Source: CAYXUG01 sp964468655 (lineage in GTDB: Bacteria; Fidelibacterota; Marinisomatia; Marinisomatales; CAYXUG01). From it: a stretch of DNA of 62,862 nt. The notes below the pieces were generated by a model. It was given only the letters and a program-made list of their open reading frames with translations, did no database searches and was not told the DNA's origin. How positions within the stretch are numbered: position 1 is the stretch's first letter; each line of letters begins with the position of its first letter. The stretch covers positions 1 to 62,862 of the forward strand of contig CAYXUG010000004.1 in assembly GCA_964468655.1 (NCBI GenBank), read 5' to 3'. A program made the translations under genes and the position numbers. Of this stretch, positions 44,467 to 53,581 are shown piece after piece.

Positions 44467-44554
44467 AATTGAACCCATGAATTAAAAAGGATTTAATAAT
44501 CTAAATGAAGGCAATATTTTGGTAAATCAAATACGAGCATTTATCTCTGGCTGA

Positions 44555-44584
44555 ATATTAACAATTGAACCTCTGGAATGTCAA
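44555..44584 (-). promoter_or_regulatory. Sigma-70-like promoter of the TonB-receptor operon
   Basis: On the minus strand TTGACA (44584-44579) is separated by 18 bases from TAATAT (44560-44555), close to the sigma-70 consensus. It points toward the receptor gene and would give a 5' leader of about 95 bases. It separates transcription of the receptor operon from the LVIVD-repeat gene upstream. It is an in silico call; Bacteroidetes-type promoters use a different consensus, which makes this match notable. Confidence 0.6.
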
Positions 44585-44624
44585 CATTCTTTTTAATCTT
44601 TTTTCATACAATTTCACTGCATTT

Positions 44625-44792
44625 TTAGTTTTTACCACCAAACTCCTTTGCCACCTCTTCCTTTAATTGCTTCTTTTCCTTCTTCCTGTCGTATTGAGTA
44701 TTATCCTTTTCTACTCTCTTAGGCGGAATAGGATGAGTAGACTGCTTCAGTGATTTTTTCGCCGGCTTTTTTGATTCCGAAATAAGCTTTTC
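44625..44792 (-). other. 55-codon open tail in frame after the TAG of the 44793 gene
   Basis: Immediately after the TAG at 44793-44795 the same frame stays open for 55 codons to a TAA at 44625-44627. It encodes a Lys/Glu-rich peptide ending QLKEEVAKEFGGKN, with no ATG, GTG or TTG to start it. It could be the remaining 3' end of an older gene joined to the cargo gene, a readthrough extension, or chance. The composition looks like coding sequence. The rest of 44479-44624 holds only the promoter described above. Confidence 0.35.
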
Positions 44793-47222
44793 CTACTTGA
44801 TTAAAACCATTTTTCTGGAACCGCTAAACCTTAATACGCCGTCACTCCTGACCTCAATCTTGTAAAAATAAGCACCGCTGGTGTATTCGGATGCATCCCA
44901 TATCACAGAATGTGTCCCTGGCTCCAACCGCTCGTTCACCAAAGATTCCACCAGCCTGCCTGTAACATCGTATATTTGTAGAGACACAATGCTTTTCGTC
45001 TCTAGGACGTTAAATTGTATTGTGGTTATAGGATTAAACGGATTGGGATAATTTTCCATCAATTTGTATTCATCCGGTAAACTATTTTCAAATGGGTCAA
45101 TGGATGTTGTAGGCGGAGTTGAATTTACATAAAATTCAATATCATCGAGATACCACCCCAGCATTTCAACATCATCATCAGAGACAACGCGAAATCTGAG
45201 ATAAACTTCTTCCTGTCCAATATAATCAGTTAATTCAACTGTAAAGAGCTCCTCCACAATGAATTCACCGGTTACTGTTCTCACTATTTCCCAGTCTGTT
45301 CCGTTGGTTGAAACTTCCACGTAGCCAAAGTCAGCATTATCCTGAAGGACTAAAAGAGTCCAGAAACCGATCCATGCAGATTCAAACTGACTCAGATCAA
45401 GTGATTCAATCAATGTCAAAGCATTGTCGGAGTTAGGTTCATAGGGTCCGCCAGGACTGTCATTAATTCCGTATTCCACATCATTATTAATGAAAAGCGT
45501 CCCCCAGCTGTCACCGGTATCCCAGTTGCTTAAGTCAAATTCATCAAAATTCCCGATTGTCATGTTAGGTACAATTTCAAATGTCATCATTTCAGAATCG
45601 GTAACATTCTGGTTTTGGGTATCATCTACCACTCGGACATAATACTCAACTATATCGCCGGTTTCAGTGCCGCCCCATTCAAAAGTACCTGCATATTCAT
45701 CAGGCACGCTGGTTTCAGTTAACAATAGACTGTCTGCGGGGCCTCCATTTTTTGACCAAATGAACCGCACTTCAAAAATTCCAATGTTATCATTCGCTTG
45801 ACAGGTAATTTCCTGAGATCCGTCGTAATAGACTGTATTTTCGAGATTTGTCATTGATAATATTTCTGGTGGAATCTGGTCCGGTCCCACATTAAAGGAG
45901 TAACTGGATTCAGGTGCGCCATAGGGTTCAGTGGACCACCTTCCCGCTGTATCCTCCACAGCAAAATAGTAGTGGAATACCCCTGCTTCACCAGGTCCCG
46001 GTATAACGCCACTGTAACTCTCTTCAGGGGGGTAGCCAGGAATAAGCATGGTAGTATCAGTAAAGACACCATTCAACCCCGAAATAACCACGGCTGTTTC
46101 TTCTACAATTTCATTCCCTTCTCCTGCTACGATATTTATTTCTACTGTATAAGGTCCTGCCATATCTTCCATGTCTGTGAGCGGTTCATGATCAAATTCT
46201 ACAAACAAGGGATACTGAAGAATGAAAAAGCCGTCCCCGCTCATTGATGTTGAATAGACAAGCCCCGAATTGGTAAAGGGATAGGTTCCCCAGTTTCCTG
46301 CGTACAATCCTTGGTCCCCAGGATAATTATCGAAATATGCCACTTCGACCGGATTGTAGGGGTCTGAAATATCCAAAACCCTTGTACCAAACACATAGTA
46401 TGAAATAAACAACTTATCACCCCTCACAAGCACATTGTGTACCGATTTGCCCTGACCCATTTCATATTCACTGGCAAGGTTTATATTAGAATAATCAGTT
46501 GCATCCCAGATTTTCACATGACCACCAGTCGTTTCATCGGATGTAATAATAAAATTTGAATCATCAGTTACCCAGACAGCATGACAGCCGTACTGGTCAT
46601 AATCCAAAACATAAATTTCCTGAATATCTGACTTATCAGAAACATCCAGAATAAACAGGTCGCCGGTATAAATCCCGCATGCATAAGCGGTATCGCTTTG
46701 TACATAAATATCGTGGATGTATGCTATGTCCCAGGAGCCCACTTCCACTGGATTAACAGGATCAGCCAAGTCAAGAATTAAGATGCCGCCAAGATTAGAA
46801 CCTACAATGTAGGCAAAGCCATCAGCAATAAAAAGATTGTGAGCAGAGCCGAAGCCCTGGTATTGGCCCGCCAGAAAAGGATGCCATGGATCAGACATAT
46901 CAATTATATCAAGCCCACCACCACTCTCATTGGTAACATATAGATAATCATCATGTGTTTTCAAATCACGCCAAGTACTTTGTGCGCCTTCAATATATCC
47001 GGTTTCCACGGGCTGTGAAGGATTGGTGGAAACATCTAGAATAACAGTACCATTATAAACACCAAACACTGCAAAATCATGGCCATTTTCATCGGTGTAA
47101 CCCCAGACATCTGATGTGTAGTAGTATTGGGGATTCGAAACCAGTCCCATGTTAGAATAATCGTAGTCTTGTGCCATTCCAAAAGCAACTGATAAAACCA
47201 AATAACTAAAAATTCTTTTCAT
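44793..47222 (-). CDS. Exported LVIVD-repeat (choice-of-anchor B-like) protein with type IX-like sorting domain
   Basis: The 809-residue protein starts at an ATG five bases after AAAGGAG and has a signal peptide (MKRIFSYLVLSVAFGMAQ). Residues ~20-340 form a propeller of repeats such as GGLDIIDMSDPWHPFLAGQYQG and GGILILDLADPVNPVEVGSW, typical of the choice-of-anchor B family. Next are Ig-like domains (about 345-560), a MAM/immune-inhibitor-A-like domain (WDTGDSWGTLFINNDVEYG ... LGWYLDDIEFYV) and a sorting domain (ENYPNPFNPITTIQFNV ... RKMVLIK). The C-terminal modules closely match those of the neighbouring protease. It is 34 bases downstream of that protease gene and probably co-transcribed. 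Confidence 0.87.
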   Translation of the reverse strand: MKRIFSYLVLSVAFGMAQDYDYSNMGLVSNPQYYYTSDVWGYTDENGHDFAVFGVYNGTVILDVSTNPSQPVETGYIEGAQSTWRDLKTHDDYLYVTNESGGGLDIIDMSDPWHPFLAGQYQGFGSAHNLFIADGFAYIVGSNLGGILILDLADPVNPVEVGSWDIAYIHDIYVQSDTAYACGIYTGDLFILDVSDKSDIQEIYVLDYDQYGCHAVWVTDDSNFIITSDETTGGHVKIWDATDYSNINLASEYEMGQGKSVHNVLVRGDKLFISYYVFGTRVLDISDPYNPVEVAYFDNYPGDQGLYAGNWGTYPFTNSGLVYSTSMSGDGFFILQYPLFVEFDHEPLTDMEDMAGPYTVEINIVAGEGNEIVEETAVVISGLNGVFTDTTMLIPGYPPEESYSGVIPGPGEAGVFHYYFAVEDTAGRWSTEPYGAPESSYSFNVGPDQIPPEILSMTNLENTVYYDGSQEITCQANDNIGIFEVRFIWSKNGGPADSLLLTETSVPDEYAGTFEWGGTETGDIVEYYVRVVDDTQNQNVTDSEMMTFEIVPNMTIGNFDEFDLSNWDTGDSWGTLFINNDVEYGINDSPGGPYEPNSDNALTLIESLDLSQFESAWIGFWTLLVLQDNADFGYVEVSTNGTDWEIVRTVTGEFIVEELFTVELTDYIGQEEVYLRFRVVSDDDVEMLGWYLDDIEFYVNSTPPTTSIDPFENSLPDEYKLMENYPNPFNPITTIQFNVLETKSIVSLQIYDVTGRLVESLVNERLEPGTHSVIWDASEYTSGAYFYKIEVRSDGVLRFSGSRKMVLIK
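44978..45005. repeat. Inverted repeat in the sorting domain of the LVIVD protein
   Basis: GTAGAGAC and GTCTCTAG arms (7 bases perfectly complementary) flank a 12-base spacer. The position corresponds to codons just before LQIYDVTGRL, the same place as the palindrome at 47427-47460 in the neighbouring protease gene. A 19-base stretch beginning ATCGTATATTT is identical between the two genes. The arms suggest a decayed copy of the same palindromic element. Confidence 0.5.
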
Positions 47223-47256
47223 CTTTTCTCCTTTTGTCTGTGCGCATTCATAAAAC

Positions 47257-50200
47257 CTATTTCAATAAAATAAGTTTCTTCGTTTCACTGAATATCCCGC
47301 TTTCCAGCCGGTAAAAATAAACACCGCTGGTATGTTGGGACGCATCCCAAAGGACCGAATGAGTCCCCGGTTGTAATAGTGCATCCACCAGTGTTCCCAC
47401 CAATCGCCCTGTAATATCGTATATTTGTAGAGACGTTCGCCGACTGGCGGATGCCTCTACCCCAGTTACGGTAAAACTAATAGTGGTGGTAGGATTAAAC
47501 GGATTAGGATAATTCTGATGAAGCGCAAATTTCTCCGGCAATTGAGCCGGCGGCTCCATTGCGCTAACATCAAATGTGGTATCAACCAAAAGGTACAGAT
47601 CATCAACATACCACCCTACAAATGTATTCTGTTCATCAGATGTCATTCTGAAGCGAATTCTCAAGTCCGAATCGTTAATAAAATCTGTCACATCGATTAT
47701 TTCATCTCTCATTGTTCCTACGCCGGTAATGGTGGAGACAGTTGTCCAGTCAACACCATCGGTGGTAAGCTCAACATATCCAAAATCCTTGTCCTCTTCA
47801 AAAAGGCAGGCGTTCCAGAAGGAAATAAAAGCACTTTCATATGGACTTAGATCAAACGGTTCCAGTTTGGTGAGGATGTTATTGGCGTTATTCTCATATG
47901 TACCTCCGGGAGAATCGTTCATTCCATAACCCACATCATTGTTAATAAATACAACTCCCCAACCGCCACCTGTGTCCCAGCCGGAATCATCCAGTTCTTC
48001 CCAACTTGTAACTCTTGCATAGTTCACAATTTTGAATGACAGCACTTCAGACATCGAAATATTCTGCCCCGTTGAAGCATCGGTTGCTTCCACGTAATAC
48101 GAGATCACGGTGTTGCCTGGTTGGTCTTCCCATAAAATTTCACCAGACCATAAATTGTTTTCCGAAGTCATTGGTACATTATAGATCACCGCATTTGTGT
48201 CGCTTGACAAACTGTAATTCAATGCTACACTTCCCACGCCGGTATTATCGGACACAACTGCTTCCACAACCTCGCTTCCGGAGCGGTCAATTCTGTCTTC
48301 TAGTAGAGTAACAAAATTAATTTCCGGTAAAACAGTATCGGCGCCTGCATAAAAACTGAATGTATTTTCCGGAGCTCCCACAGGATTTGTCCAAGAATAA
48401 TAGCTGTTTACGGTGCCTATGTAGTAGTCCACATTTGTAGCTGATTCAGCCGCTGGAATATTCCCCAAAAAATTACCGTCACCTTCATCCGACATAGCAA
48501 CTTCTGCAAAATCTGTCATGGTACCCGTTTTATAGTAAAGAATTACATTTTCCAGATCAGATGTATCACCGGTAATCTGAGCATTTATTTCAAAATCACT
48601 TGCAAAGTTTTCAGTGTCCATCAGCGGGTCATGATGAATAAAATTCAAATAACCCAAAATTCGTGTGAGAGCGGTTCTCTGGTAATTGTTTATATCTTCA
48701 GGTGCTGTTGAATACATATCACTGCCCATTGCTTCAAGTCCCATGCCGGTATAGACGAGGCGATAATCTCCTTCGTACCTGAGACCAAACCCAAGCCCAT
48801 TGTCATAATGAAAAATAAGGTGCGATTCCTCATCAGGTGTAAACCAGTCAGGATACTGGTTTGAACTGGGAAGTTCCGGCTGATAGACATTAAAACTCAA
48901 TCCATCGCCGATTGGGTCACCGTGAACGCCCTCCACCCAGTCCGTGCCGGCGTGGTCTCCGCCCCATTGAGCATGGAGATAGTCGGTAAAAAATGTTGTC
49001 TGATCCTCATCCCCGGGGTTTTCATTCAGGTCCCACCCGAGGTCCTGCCCAGAAATATAGAGATTTCCCCCATTGTCCATATAATCTCTCAGGGCATCCC
49101 TGTCATTGGCATCCAGACTTGGGAACGCCCATTCGCAAAGCCAGACCACAATGGGAAAATTGCTGAGCGCTTCCCGGGAGGGTGAACCGGAACCGATATG
49201 ATCCCACTTTCCGTAAAGGACATTCATTTCGTCCAAAATTCCGGAATAAAATAGATCTGCATTGCGGGTGCCTTCATCATCATCTACGATAAGAACAGGC
49301 ATTTTACCAATGACAACACTGATAGTGTCCGAGGCAAAAACTTCCCCTTCTACATTGACGGTCAGAGCAAACCAGCCCATATGGGGATCGGCATCTTCAG
49401 CAATGGAAAAACTTAGTCCATTTAGAATGGTGTGGGAGGTATCAGAAGGAAAAGGGGAAACACCTGTCTCACTAATTTCTACTGTCAAATCAGAATCAAT
49501 AGTAGTCAGAGTTACAAAATATTCATCTGCAGAACCGAGGGAATAATTTCTGTAAAAAGTTGAAACATGAACGGTTTCACCCCTGTCAAATAGACCATTT
49601 CCATCGCCTCCCACGGAATCACTTACACTTGCGTTTACAAGGGCAATTCTGGGCGGAATTTCCACAAAATCTGATTCGTTATAGGTCAAGCCCTGATAGG
49701 CATTCACCCGCCCGGACCCGAGAAGCCCCTCATATCCCGGATTAAACCCGTCAATATTGGTTGTGGATCCGGCGACTCTCATAGCAAGTTCTTGGGGTGT
49801 CAGATCAGGAAAAAATGATTTCACAAGTCCAGCAACACCTGCAGTAATTGGGCTTGCCATGGATGTGCCGGAGAAATTTGCATAACTGTGCTCGGGTACG
49901 GTTGCCAGTGTTGAAACGCCCGGCGCAGCCACATCCACCCAGATGCCATAATTGCTGAAACTGGCACGATTATCATTGGATCCGGTTGCCGCCACTGACA
50001 TCACTTCCTCATAAGCAGCGGGAAAGTGTACATCATCCGAATTGGAATTTCCAGCTGCCGCAACCACAAGAGCGCCCAGACCAGTAACATAATCAATCAC
50101 ATCCTGCCCATACTGGGAATAACCACCACCACCCCAACTGCAGTTTATGACACTTGCCCCCATCTCAGCCGCATACATAATTCCCTCCATCCCATTGGCA

Positions 50201-50985
50201 ATCCAGCTTGCGGCTTGATCGTCGCTGTGTTTGGTCACGATTGTTCTAATGTTCCACGCAACTCCGGCAACACCAACATTGTTATCTGTTACTGCGTTGG
50301 AAAGTCCTGCTACGTGACTGCCGTGTGCGTTCCCTGCGCCGATGTTATCGGGATTATTATCGCCAAAAGCAAAATCCCATCCCCACACATCATCCACAAA
50401 ACCGTTGCCGTCATCATCAACGCCTTCAGTCCCGTTCATCTCCGGCTCATTGTACCAGAGATTGTCCGCAAGATCAGGATGATCCATATCCACACCGCTG
50501 TCCACAATTCCAATGAGAATTTCACTGTTGCCATGACTCACATTCCAAGCGAGATGTGCGGATATCTTTGGTAGATGCCACTGGTCACTGTACATAGGAT
50601 CGTTTGGTGTTTCAAACTGCTCGTGGACGGTATTGGGCTCTGCGTAGAGCACTTTGGGAAGACCGCTGACAGCGCGGGCAACCGTTAATGGACTTGCTTC
50701 TGAATTGTATTTTACTTTGTAAATTCTACTCACATCAGGCAGGTCTGTCCGCCTTTCGTGGGTGGGAAAGACCGGCTCAATAGAGCTCAACCCAAACTCT
50801 GACAGAACATAATCAACAGTTGTTATGCCGGTGGAAATTTGAGGTCTCATTATTTGCTCAGTGTCCGGAGAGAGCTTTAAAATGATTTCTCCGGGGATTG
50901 CATTATCAGGAAATGAATCTTTTCCTATAAGAGCTACAGACATTAAAAATAATACGGTCGAAATCCGTAAGTTAAATTTCTTCAT
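47257..50985 (-). CDS. Exported subtilisin-like (S8) serine protease with type IX-like sorting domain
   Basis: The ATG at 50985 follows AGGA at eight bases. After a signal peptide and an inhibitor-like prodomain (IPGEIILKLSP ... YAEPNTVHEQ) the S8 catalytic domain has D162 (IVDSGVDMDHPDL), H221 (AHGSHVAG), oxyanion N313 (AAAGNSN) and S375 (FSGTSMASP). Beyond it are a ThuA/amidotransferase-like domain (VLIVDDDEGTRNADLFYSGIL), Ig-like domains, a MAM-like domain (WDTGGGWGVVFINNDVGYG) and a sorting domain ending KKLILLK. The 1,242-residue protein probably degrades proteins at the cell surface. The 248-base region upstream (51001-51248) has only a weak ACGAAT/ATTCGT repeat. Confidence 0.92.
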   Translation of the reverse strand: MKKFNLRISTVLFLMSVALIGKDSFPDNAIPGEIILKLSPDTEQIMRPQISTGITTVDYVLSEFGLSSIEPVFPTHERRTDLPDVSRIYKVKYNSEASPLTVARAVSGLPKVLYAEPNTVHEQFETPNDPMYSDQWHLPKISAHLAWNVSHGNSEILIGIVDSGVDMDHPDLADNLWYNEPEMNGTEGVDDDGNGFVDDVWGWDFAFGDNNPDNIGAGNAHGSHVAGLSNAVTDNNVGVAGVAWNIRTIVTKHSDDQAASWIANGMEGIMYAAEMGASVINCSWGGGGYSQYGQDVIDYVTGLGALVVAAAGNSNSDDVHFPAAYEEVMSVAATGSNDNRASFSNYGIWVDVAAPGVSTLATVPEHSYANFSGTSMASPITAGVAGLVKSFFPDLTPQELAMRVAGSTTNIDGFNPGYEGLLGSGRVNAYQGLTYNESDFVEIPPRIALVNASVSDSVGGDGNGLFDRGETVHVSTFYRNYSLGSADEYFVTLTTIDSDLTVEISETGVSPFPSDTSHTILNGLSFSIAEDADPHMGWFALTVNVEGEVFASDTISVVIGKMPVLIVDDDEGTRNADLFYSGILDEMNVLYGKWDHIGSGSPSREALSNFPIVVWLCEWAFPSLDANDRDALRDYMDNGGNLYISGQDLGWDLNENPGDEDQTTFFTDYLHAQWGGDHAGTDWVEGVHGDPIGDGLSFNVYQPELPSSNQYPDWFTPDEESHLIFHYDNGLGFGLRYEGDYRLVYTGMGLEAMGSDMYSTAPEDINNYQRTALTRILGYLNFIHHDPLMDTENFASDFEINAQITGDTSDLENVILYYKTGTMTDFAEVAMSDEGDGNFLGNIPAAESATNVDYYIGTVNSYYSWTNPVGAPENTFSFYAGADTVLPEINFVTLLEDRIDRSGSEVVEAVVSDNTGVGSVALNYSLSSDTNAVIYNVPMTSENNLWSGEILWEDQPGNTVISYYVEATDASTGQNISMSEVLSFKIVNYARVTSWEELDDSGWDTGGGWGVVFINNDVGYGMNDSPGGTYENNANNILTKLEPFDLSPYESAFISFWNACLFEEDKDFGYVELTTDGVDWTTVSTITGVGTMRDEIIDVTDFINDSDLRIRFRMTSDEQNTFVGWYVDDLYLLVDTTFDVSAMEPPAQLPEKFALHQNYPNPFNPTTTISFTVTGVEASASRRTSLQIYDITGRLVGTLVDALLQPGTHSVLWDASQHTSGVYFYRLESGIFSETKKLILLK
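47427..47460. repeat. 34-base palindromic element inside the protease sorting domain
   Basis: The sequence starts GTAGAGACGTTCGCC and ends GGCGGATGCCTCTAC around a 4-base GACT loop: 12 of 15 pairs are Watson-Crick and two are G-T on the plus strand. It reads in frame as 11 codons (VEASASRRTSL) between two beta strands of the sorting domain. This region is about five residues longer than in the other sorting domains here, consistent with an inserted short palindrome (REP-like). Confidence 0.6.
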
Positions 50986-51248
50986 TGTTAAATTCCTCAT
51001 ATCAGTTATTGTATGTGTTTAATAAAGTAATAATATAATAGCTGGGCAAATTACAAATCAGAATACATCATTTCAATTGAAAAGCATGGTCAGGAAATTA
51101 ACGAATACGCTTCAATTCGTACTCAAACAACTTGGATGTTTTTTCAAATCTCTCCATAATGACTCAAAATAATCATGAATACTGATTAGCCTCTTTACAT
51201 TCCGTGGAGAAGCGGAGGGCTGTGTTATTTTAATCATAAAACATTTTT

Positions 51249-52154
51249 CTACTCTGCTGTACTTATCCCGCGTTTTGGTCCGCCATAACCCACCATAAGT
51301 GCAATCCCGGACAAAATAAGAATAATGCTAAGCAGTAAATTCCATGTAGGTTTATCGCCAAAAATCAGCCAAGCAAGAATAACGGTCGTGGGCGGTTGGG
51401 CGCATGCAATAACAGCCACCTGTGTGGGTCGGATTCTCTCCAGAAGCCATACCCACAAATAATAAGCGACGCCTGATGTTATAATTCCCATGTAAAGAAC
51501 ACCAAGCCAGGTTGATGTTCCTGCTGTTGAATAATCACCTACAACTGCCGCCACCAACCCAAATGGAAAGTAGAGCATGGCGCCGAACGCCATCACAAGG
51601 AATGTAGTCTCGAGGGCGCCGTACCTCTCTACAATGGGTTTCCCCAACACAGTGTACAATGACCACGATAAAACGGCAATCAACAAAATTAAATCCCCGC
51701 CAATAGTGCTCTGGTGAAATGTTAATAATTCATTAAACATTAATACAAAAACACCAAGAATAGAAATCCCGATTCCAGCCCACTTCCACCATTTTAACTG
51801 TTCCAAGCCAATTAAGATTGACAAAAGAAGCACCCAAGCGGGCGTGGTTGCATACAAAAGAGCGGGATGGGAGGCAGGTGTAAAATGGATTCCAACAATA
51901 AAGGAAAGTTGATTCACGGGAACGGCCAGCGCCGCAAGAGTTAAAAACCTCCACCTGTCCCCCGGCTCAAGGGATATCGTTTTTCCTGTTATTTTCATGA
52001 GCAGCCAAACTGCTGCTACAGCCAGAATCGACCGGTAAAATGCAATAATCCACGGAGACATTTCCAGAACCGCTTCCTTTGCTGCAATGTGGGTAAATGA
52101 TGCTCCCAGGTTAAAGAAAAATATAACACCCCACAAATTAAGTTTTTTTTTCAC
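51249..52154 (-). CDS. EamA/DMT-family transporter
   Basis: A ten-helix drug/metabolite-type transporter with two EamA halves, each beginning with a WGVIFFFNLGASFTHIAAKE-type or LILLIAVLSWSLYTVLGKP-type segment. It probably exports a metabolite or amino acid. The frame is open to a TTG at 52238, only three bases from the divergent gene. I prefer the GTG at 52154, because homologues begin just before the first helix and this leaves 87 bases for divergent promoters. Length would be 301 residues, typical for the family. Confidence 0.82.
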   Translation of the reverse strand: MKKKLNLWGVIFFFNLGASFTHIAAKEAVLEMSPWIIAFYRSILAVAAVWLLMKITGKTISLEPGDRWRFLTLAALAVPVNQLSFIVGIHFTPASHPALLYATTPAWVLLLSILIGLEQLKWWKWAGIGISILGVFVLMFNELLTFHQSTIGGDLILLIAVLSWSLYTVLGKPIVERYGALETTFLVMAFGAMLYFPFGLVAAVVGDYSTAGTSTWLGVLYMGIITSGVAYYLWVWLLERIRPTQVAVIACAQPPTTVILAWLIFGDKPTWNLLLSIILILSGIALMVGYGGPKRGISTAE

Positions 52155-52241
52155 GCTTTTATTCCAAAATACATTAAACAATGTTTTCAGCGAATGATTC
52201 GTTGTTATTGCCTTTGCCGGATTTTTAACTAATTTCAAGCG

Positions 52242-53102
52242 ATGAATCTACAGAAAAAAACGCAAGCGCAACTTGGATTAATTATAACCGCTTTCATTTG
52301 GGGGGTAACTTTTGTGATGATTAAAAACGCCCTGAATGATGCGCCGCCTTTTGCATTTGGGGCATACCGGTTCCTGATAGCCGTTTTCTTAACACTTTTG
52401 ATTTGGAATAAACATTTAAAGAAATTTTCACAAAATGAGCTCATTGGTGGTATGGTTTGCGGGTTTTTTCTGTTCTGCGGGTTTGGATTTCAAAATTTCG
52501 GGCTCATTCACACTACCGCTAGCAAATCGGCATTCATTACAGCCATTTATGTTTTGTTTGTGCCTATTCTTCTTTTTCTATTATGGAGAAGTAAAATACA
52601 ATCAAGAAGTTGGGTGGCTGTTGTTCTAGCAATACTGGGGATTTATATATTAATCAATCCACAAAATGCTGGGATGAACCGGGGAGATATTATCACTTTA
52701 TTCTGCGCTCTTTCCTTTGCAAATCATATTGTTTTTCAAGATATATTTCTAAAAAAGGGAATTGATCTGAAAAAATTCTTTTTCATCCAAATCATCGTTG
52801 TATCTTCTTTTTCTTTTCTGGGGAACTGGCTGTTTGAACCAAGGGCAATTATCTGGTCAGGTCAATTAATCTATGCCTTGTTTTTTACAGGAGTTTTTGC
52901 AACTTTCATCGGATTTTTAGCCATGGTATGGGCACAGAAAATTTTGACGGCAAATGAGACTGCAATCATTTTAAGTCTTGAACCGGTATTTGCATCGCTC
53001 TATGCCGCAATCATTGTGGGTGAAATTCTTGGAATCCATGGGTGGCTTGGTGGATTTCTGGTTGTGATAGGTGTTATCTATGGTCAAACAGGAAAAAAAT
53101 AA
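52242..53102 (+). CDS. EamA/DMT-family transporter (second)
   Basis: A 286-residue ten-helix membrane protein. The first half (LGLIITAFIWGVTFVMIKNALNDAPPFAFGAYRFLIAVFL) and second half (IITLFCALSFANHIVFQDIFLKKG) show the duplicated EamA pattern, ending GGFLVVIGVIYGQTGKK. Its substrate is unknown. It is transcribed away from the other EamA gene; the two are only distantly similar. It converges on the methyltransferase-like gene eight bases away. Confidence 0.87.
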   Translation: MNLQKKTQAQLGLIITAFIWGVTFVMIKNALNDAPPFAFGAYRFLIAVFLTLLIWNKHLKKFSQNELIGGMVCGFFLFCGFGFQNFGLIHTTASKSAFITAIYVLFVPILLFLLWRSKIQSRSWVAVVLAILGIYILINPQNAGMNRGDIITLFCALSFANHIVFQDIFLKKGIDLKKFFFIQIIVVSSFSFLGNWLFEPRAIIWSGQLIYALFFTGVFATFIGFLAMVWAQKILTANETAIILSLEPVFASLYAAIIVGEILGIHGWLGGFLVVIGVIYGQTGKK

Positions 53103-53110
53103 CTGAGTAG

Positions 53111-53581
53111 TTACTCTTTTTTGCTTAGCTTGGGAAAAAACTGTCCCGTCGTTTCCATATATTCTTTGTAAACATCCCCAAATTTCTCAATCATAAAATC
53201 CTCTTCCTGCTTAATATGCCAGATCCAGAAATAATGAATCAGTATGACTGACAGCACCACTGCCCATGACAATTGATAAATGGCAACGAGCCCTGTCCCG
53301 CTCCAGATAACAGTGGAATAAAGGGGGTGACGCACCAATCGAAAAGGTCCCGATGTTACTAGCTCTTTTCCTCTTTTATTGGGATTCAGCGCAATCTGGC
53401 TCCACAGCACCATGACAACTGCATCTATAATGAAAAAAATGATCAGAGCCCAGCGGAAGGTTTCATTCATGTTAATTGGGAAAATCTGAAAAAACCGCCC
53501 AATATTCAGAGCAAAAATCCAAATCAGCACAGTGCCGAGTATTCCTGTTGGTCCGGAACCGAAAAGTTGTTTGTATGTCAC
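53111..53581 (-). CDS. ICMT/PEMT-like membrane methyltransferase
   Basis: A 156-residue protein with four helices and the C-terminal signature of the isoprenylcysteine carboxyl methyltransferase/phospholipid methyltransferase group: LVTSGPFRLVRHPLYSTV, then EEDFMIEKFGDVYKEYMETTGQFFP. It uses SAM to methylate a lipid or small hydrophobic substrate; the true substrate is not evident. The GTG start at 53581 shares bases with the DUF4249 stop in a GTGA overlap, tying it to the receptor-lipoprotein unit. Confidence 0.82.
   Translation of the reverse strand: MTYKQLFGSGPTGILGTVLIWIFALNIGRFFQIFPINMNETFRWALIIFFIIDAVVMVLWSQIALNPNKRGKELVTSGPFRLVRHPLYSTVIWSGTGLVAIYQLSWAVVLSVILIHYFWIWHIKQEEDFMIEKFGDVYKEYMETTGQFFPKLSKKE

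Noticed and set aside
50026..50574. 182-codon plus-strand open frame inside the S8 protease gene
   Set aside because: It is antisense to the catalytic domain with its conserved D, H and S motifs; no ribosome site or domain is visible.
51101..51120. ACGAAT...ATTCGT inverted repeat upstream of the S8 protease
   Set aside because: Only 6 base pairs with an 8-base spacer; no clear promoter hexamers at a fixed distance. Left as background.
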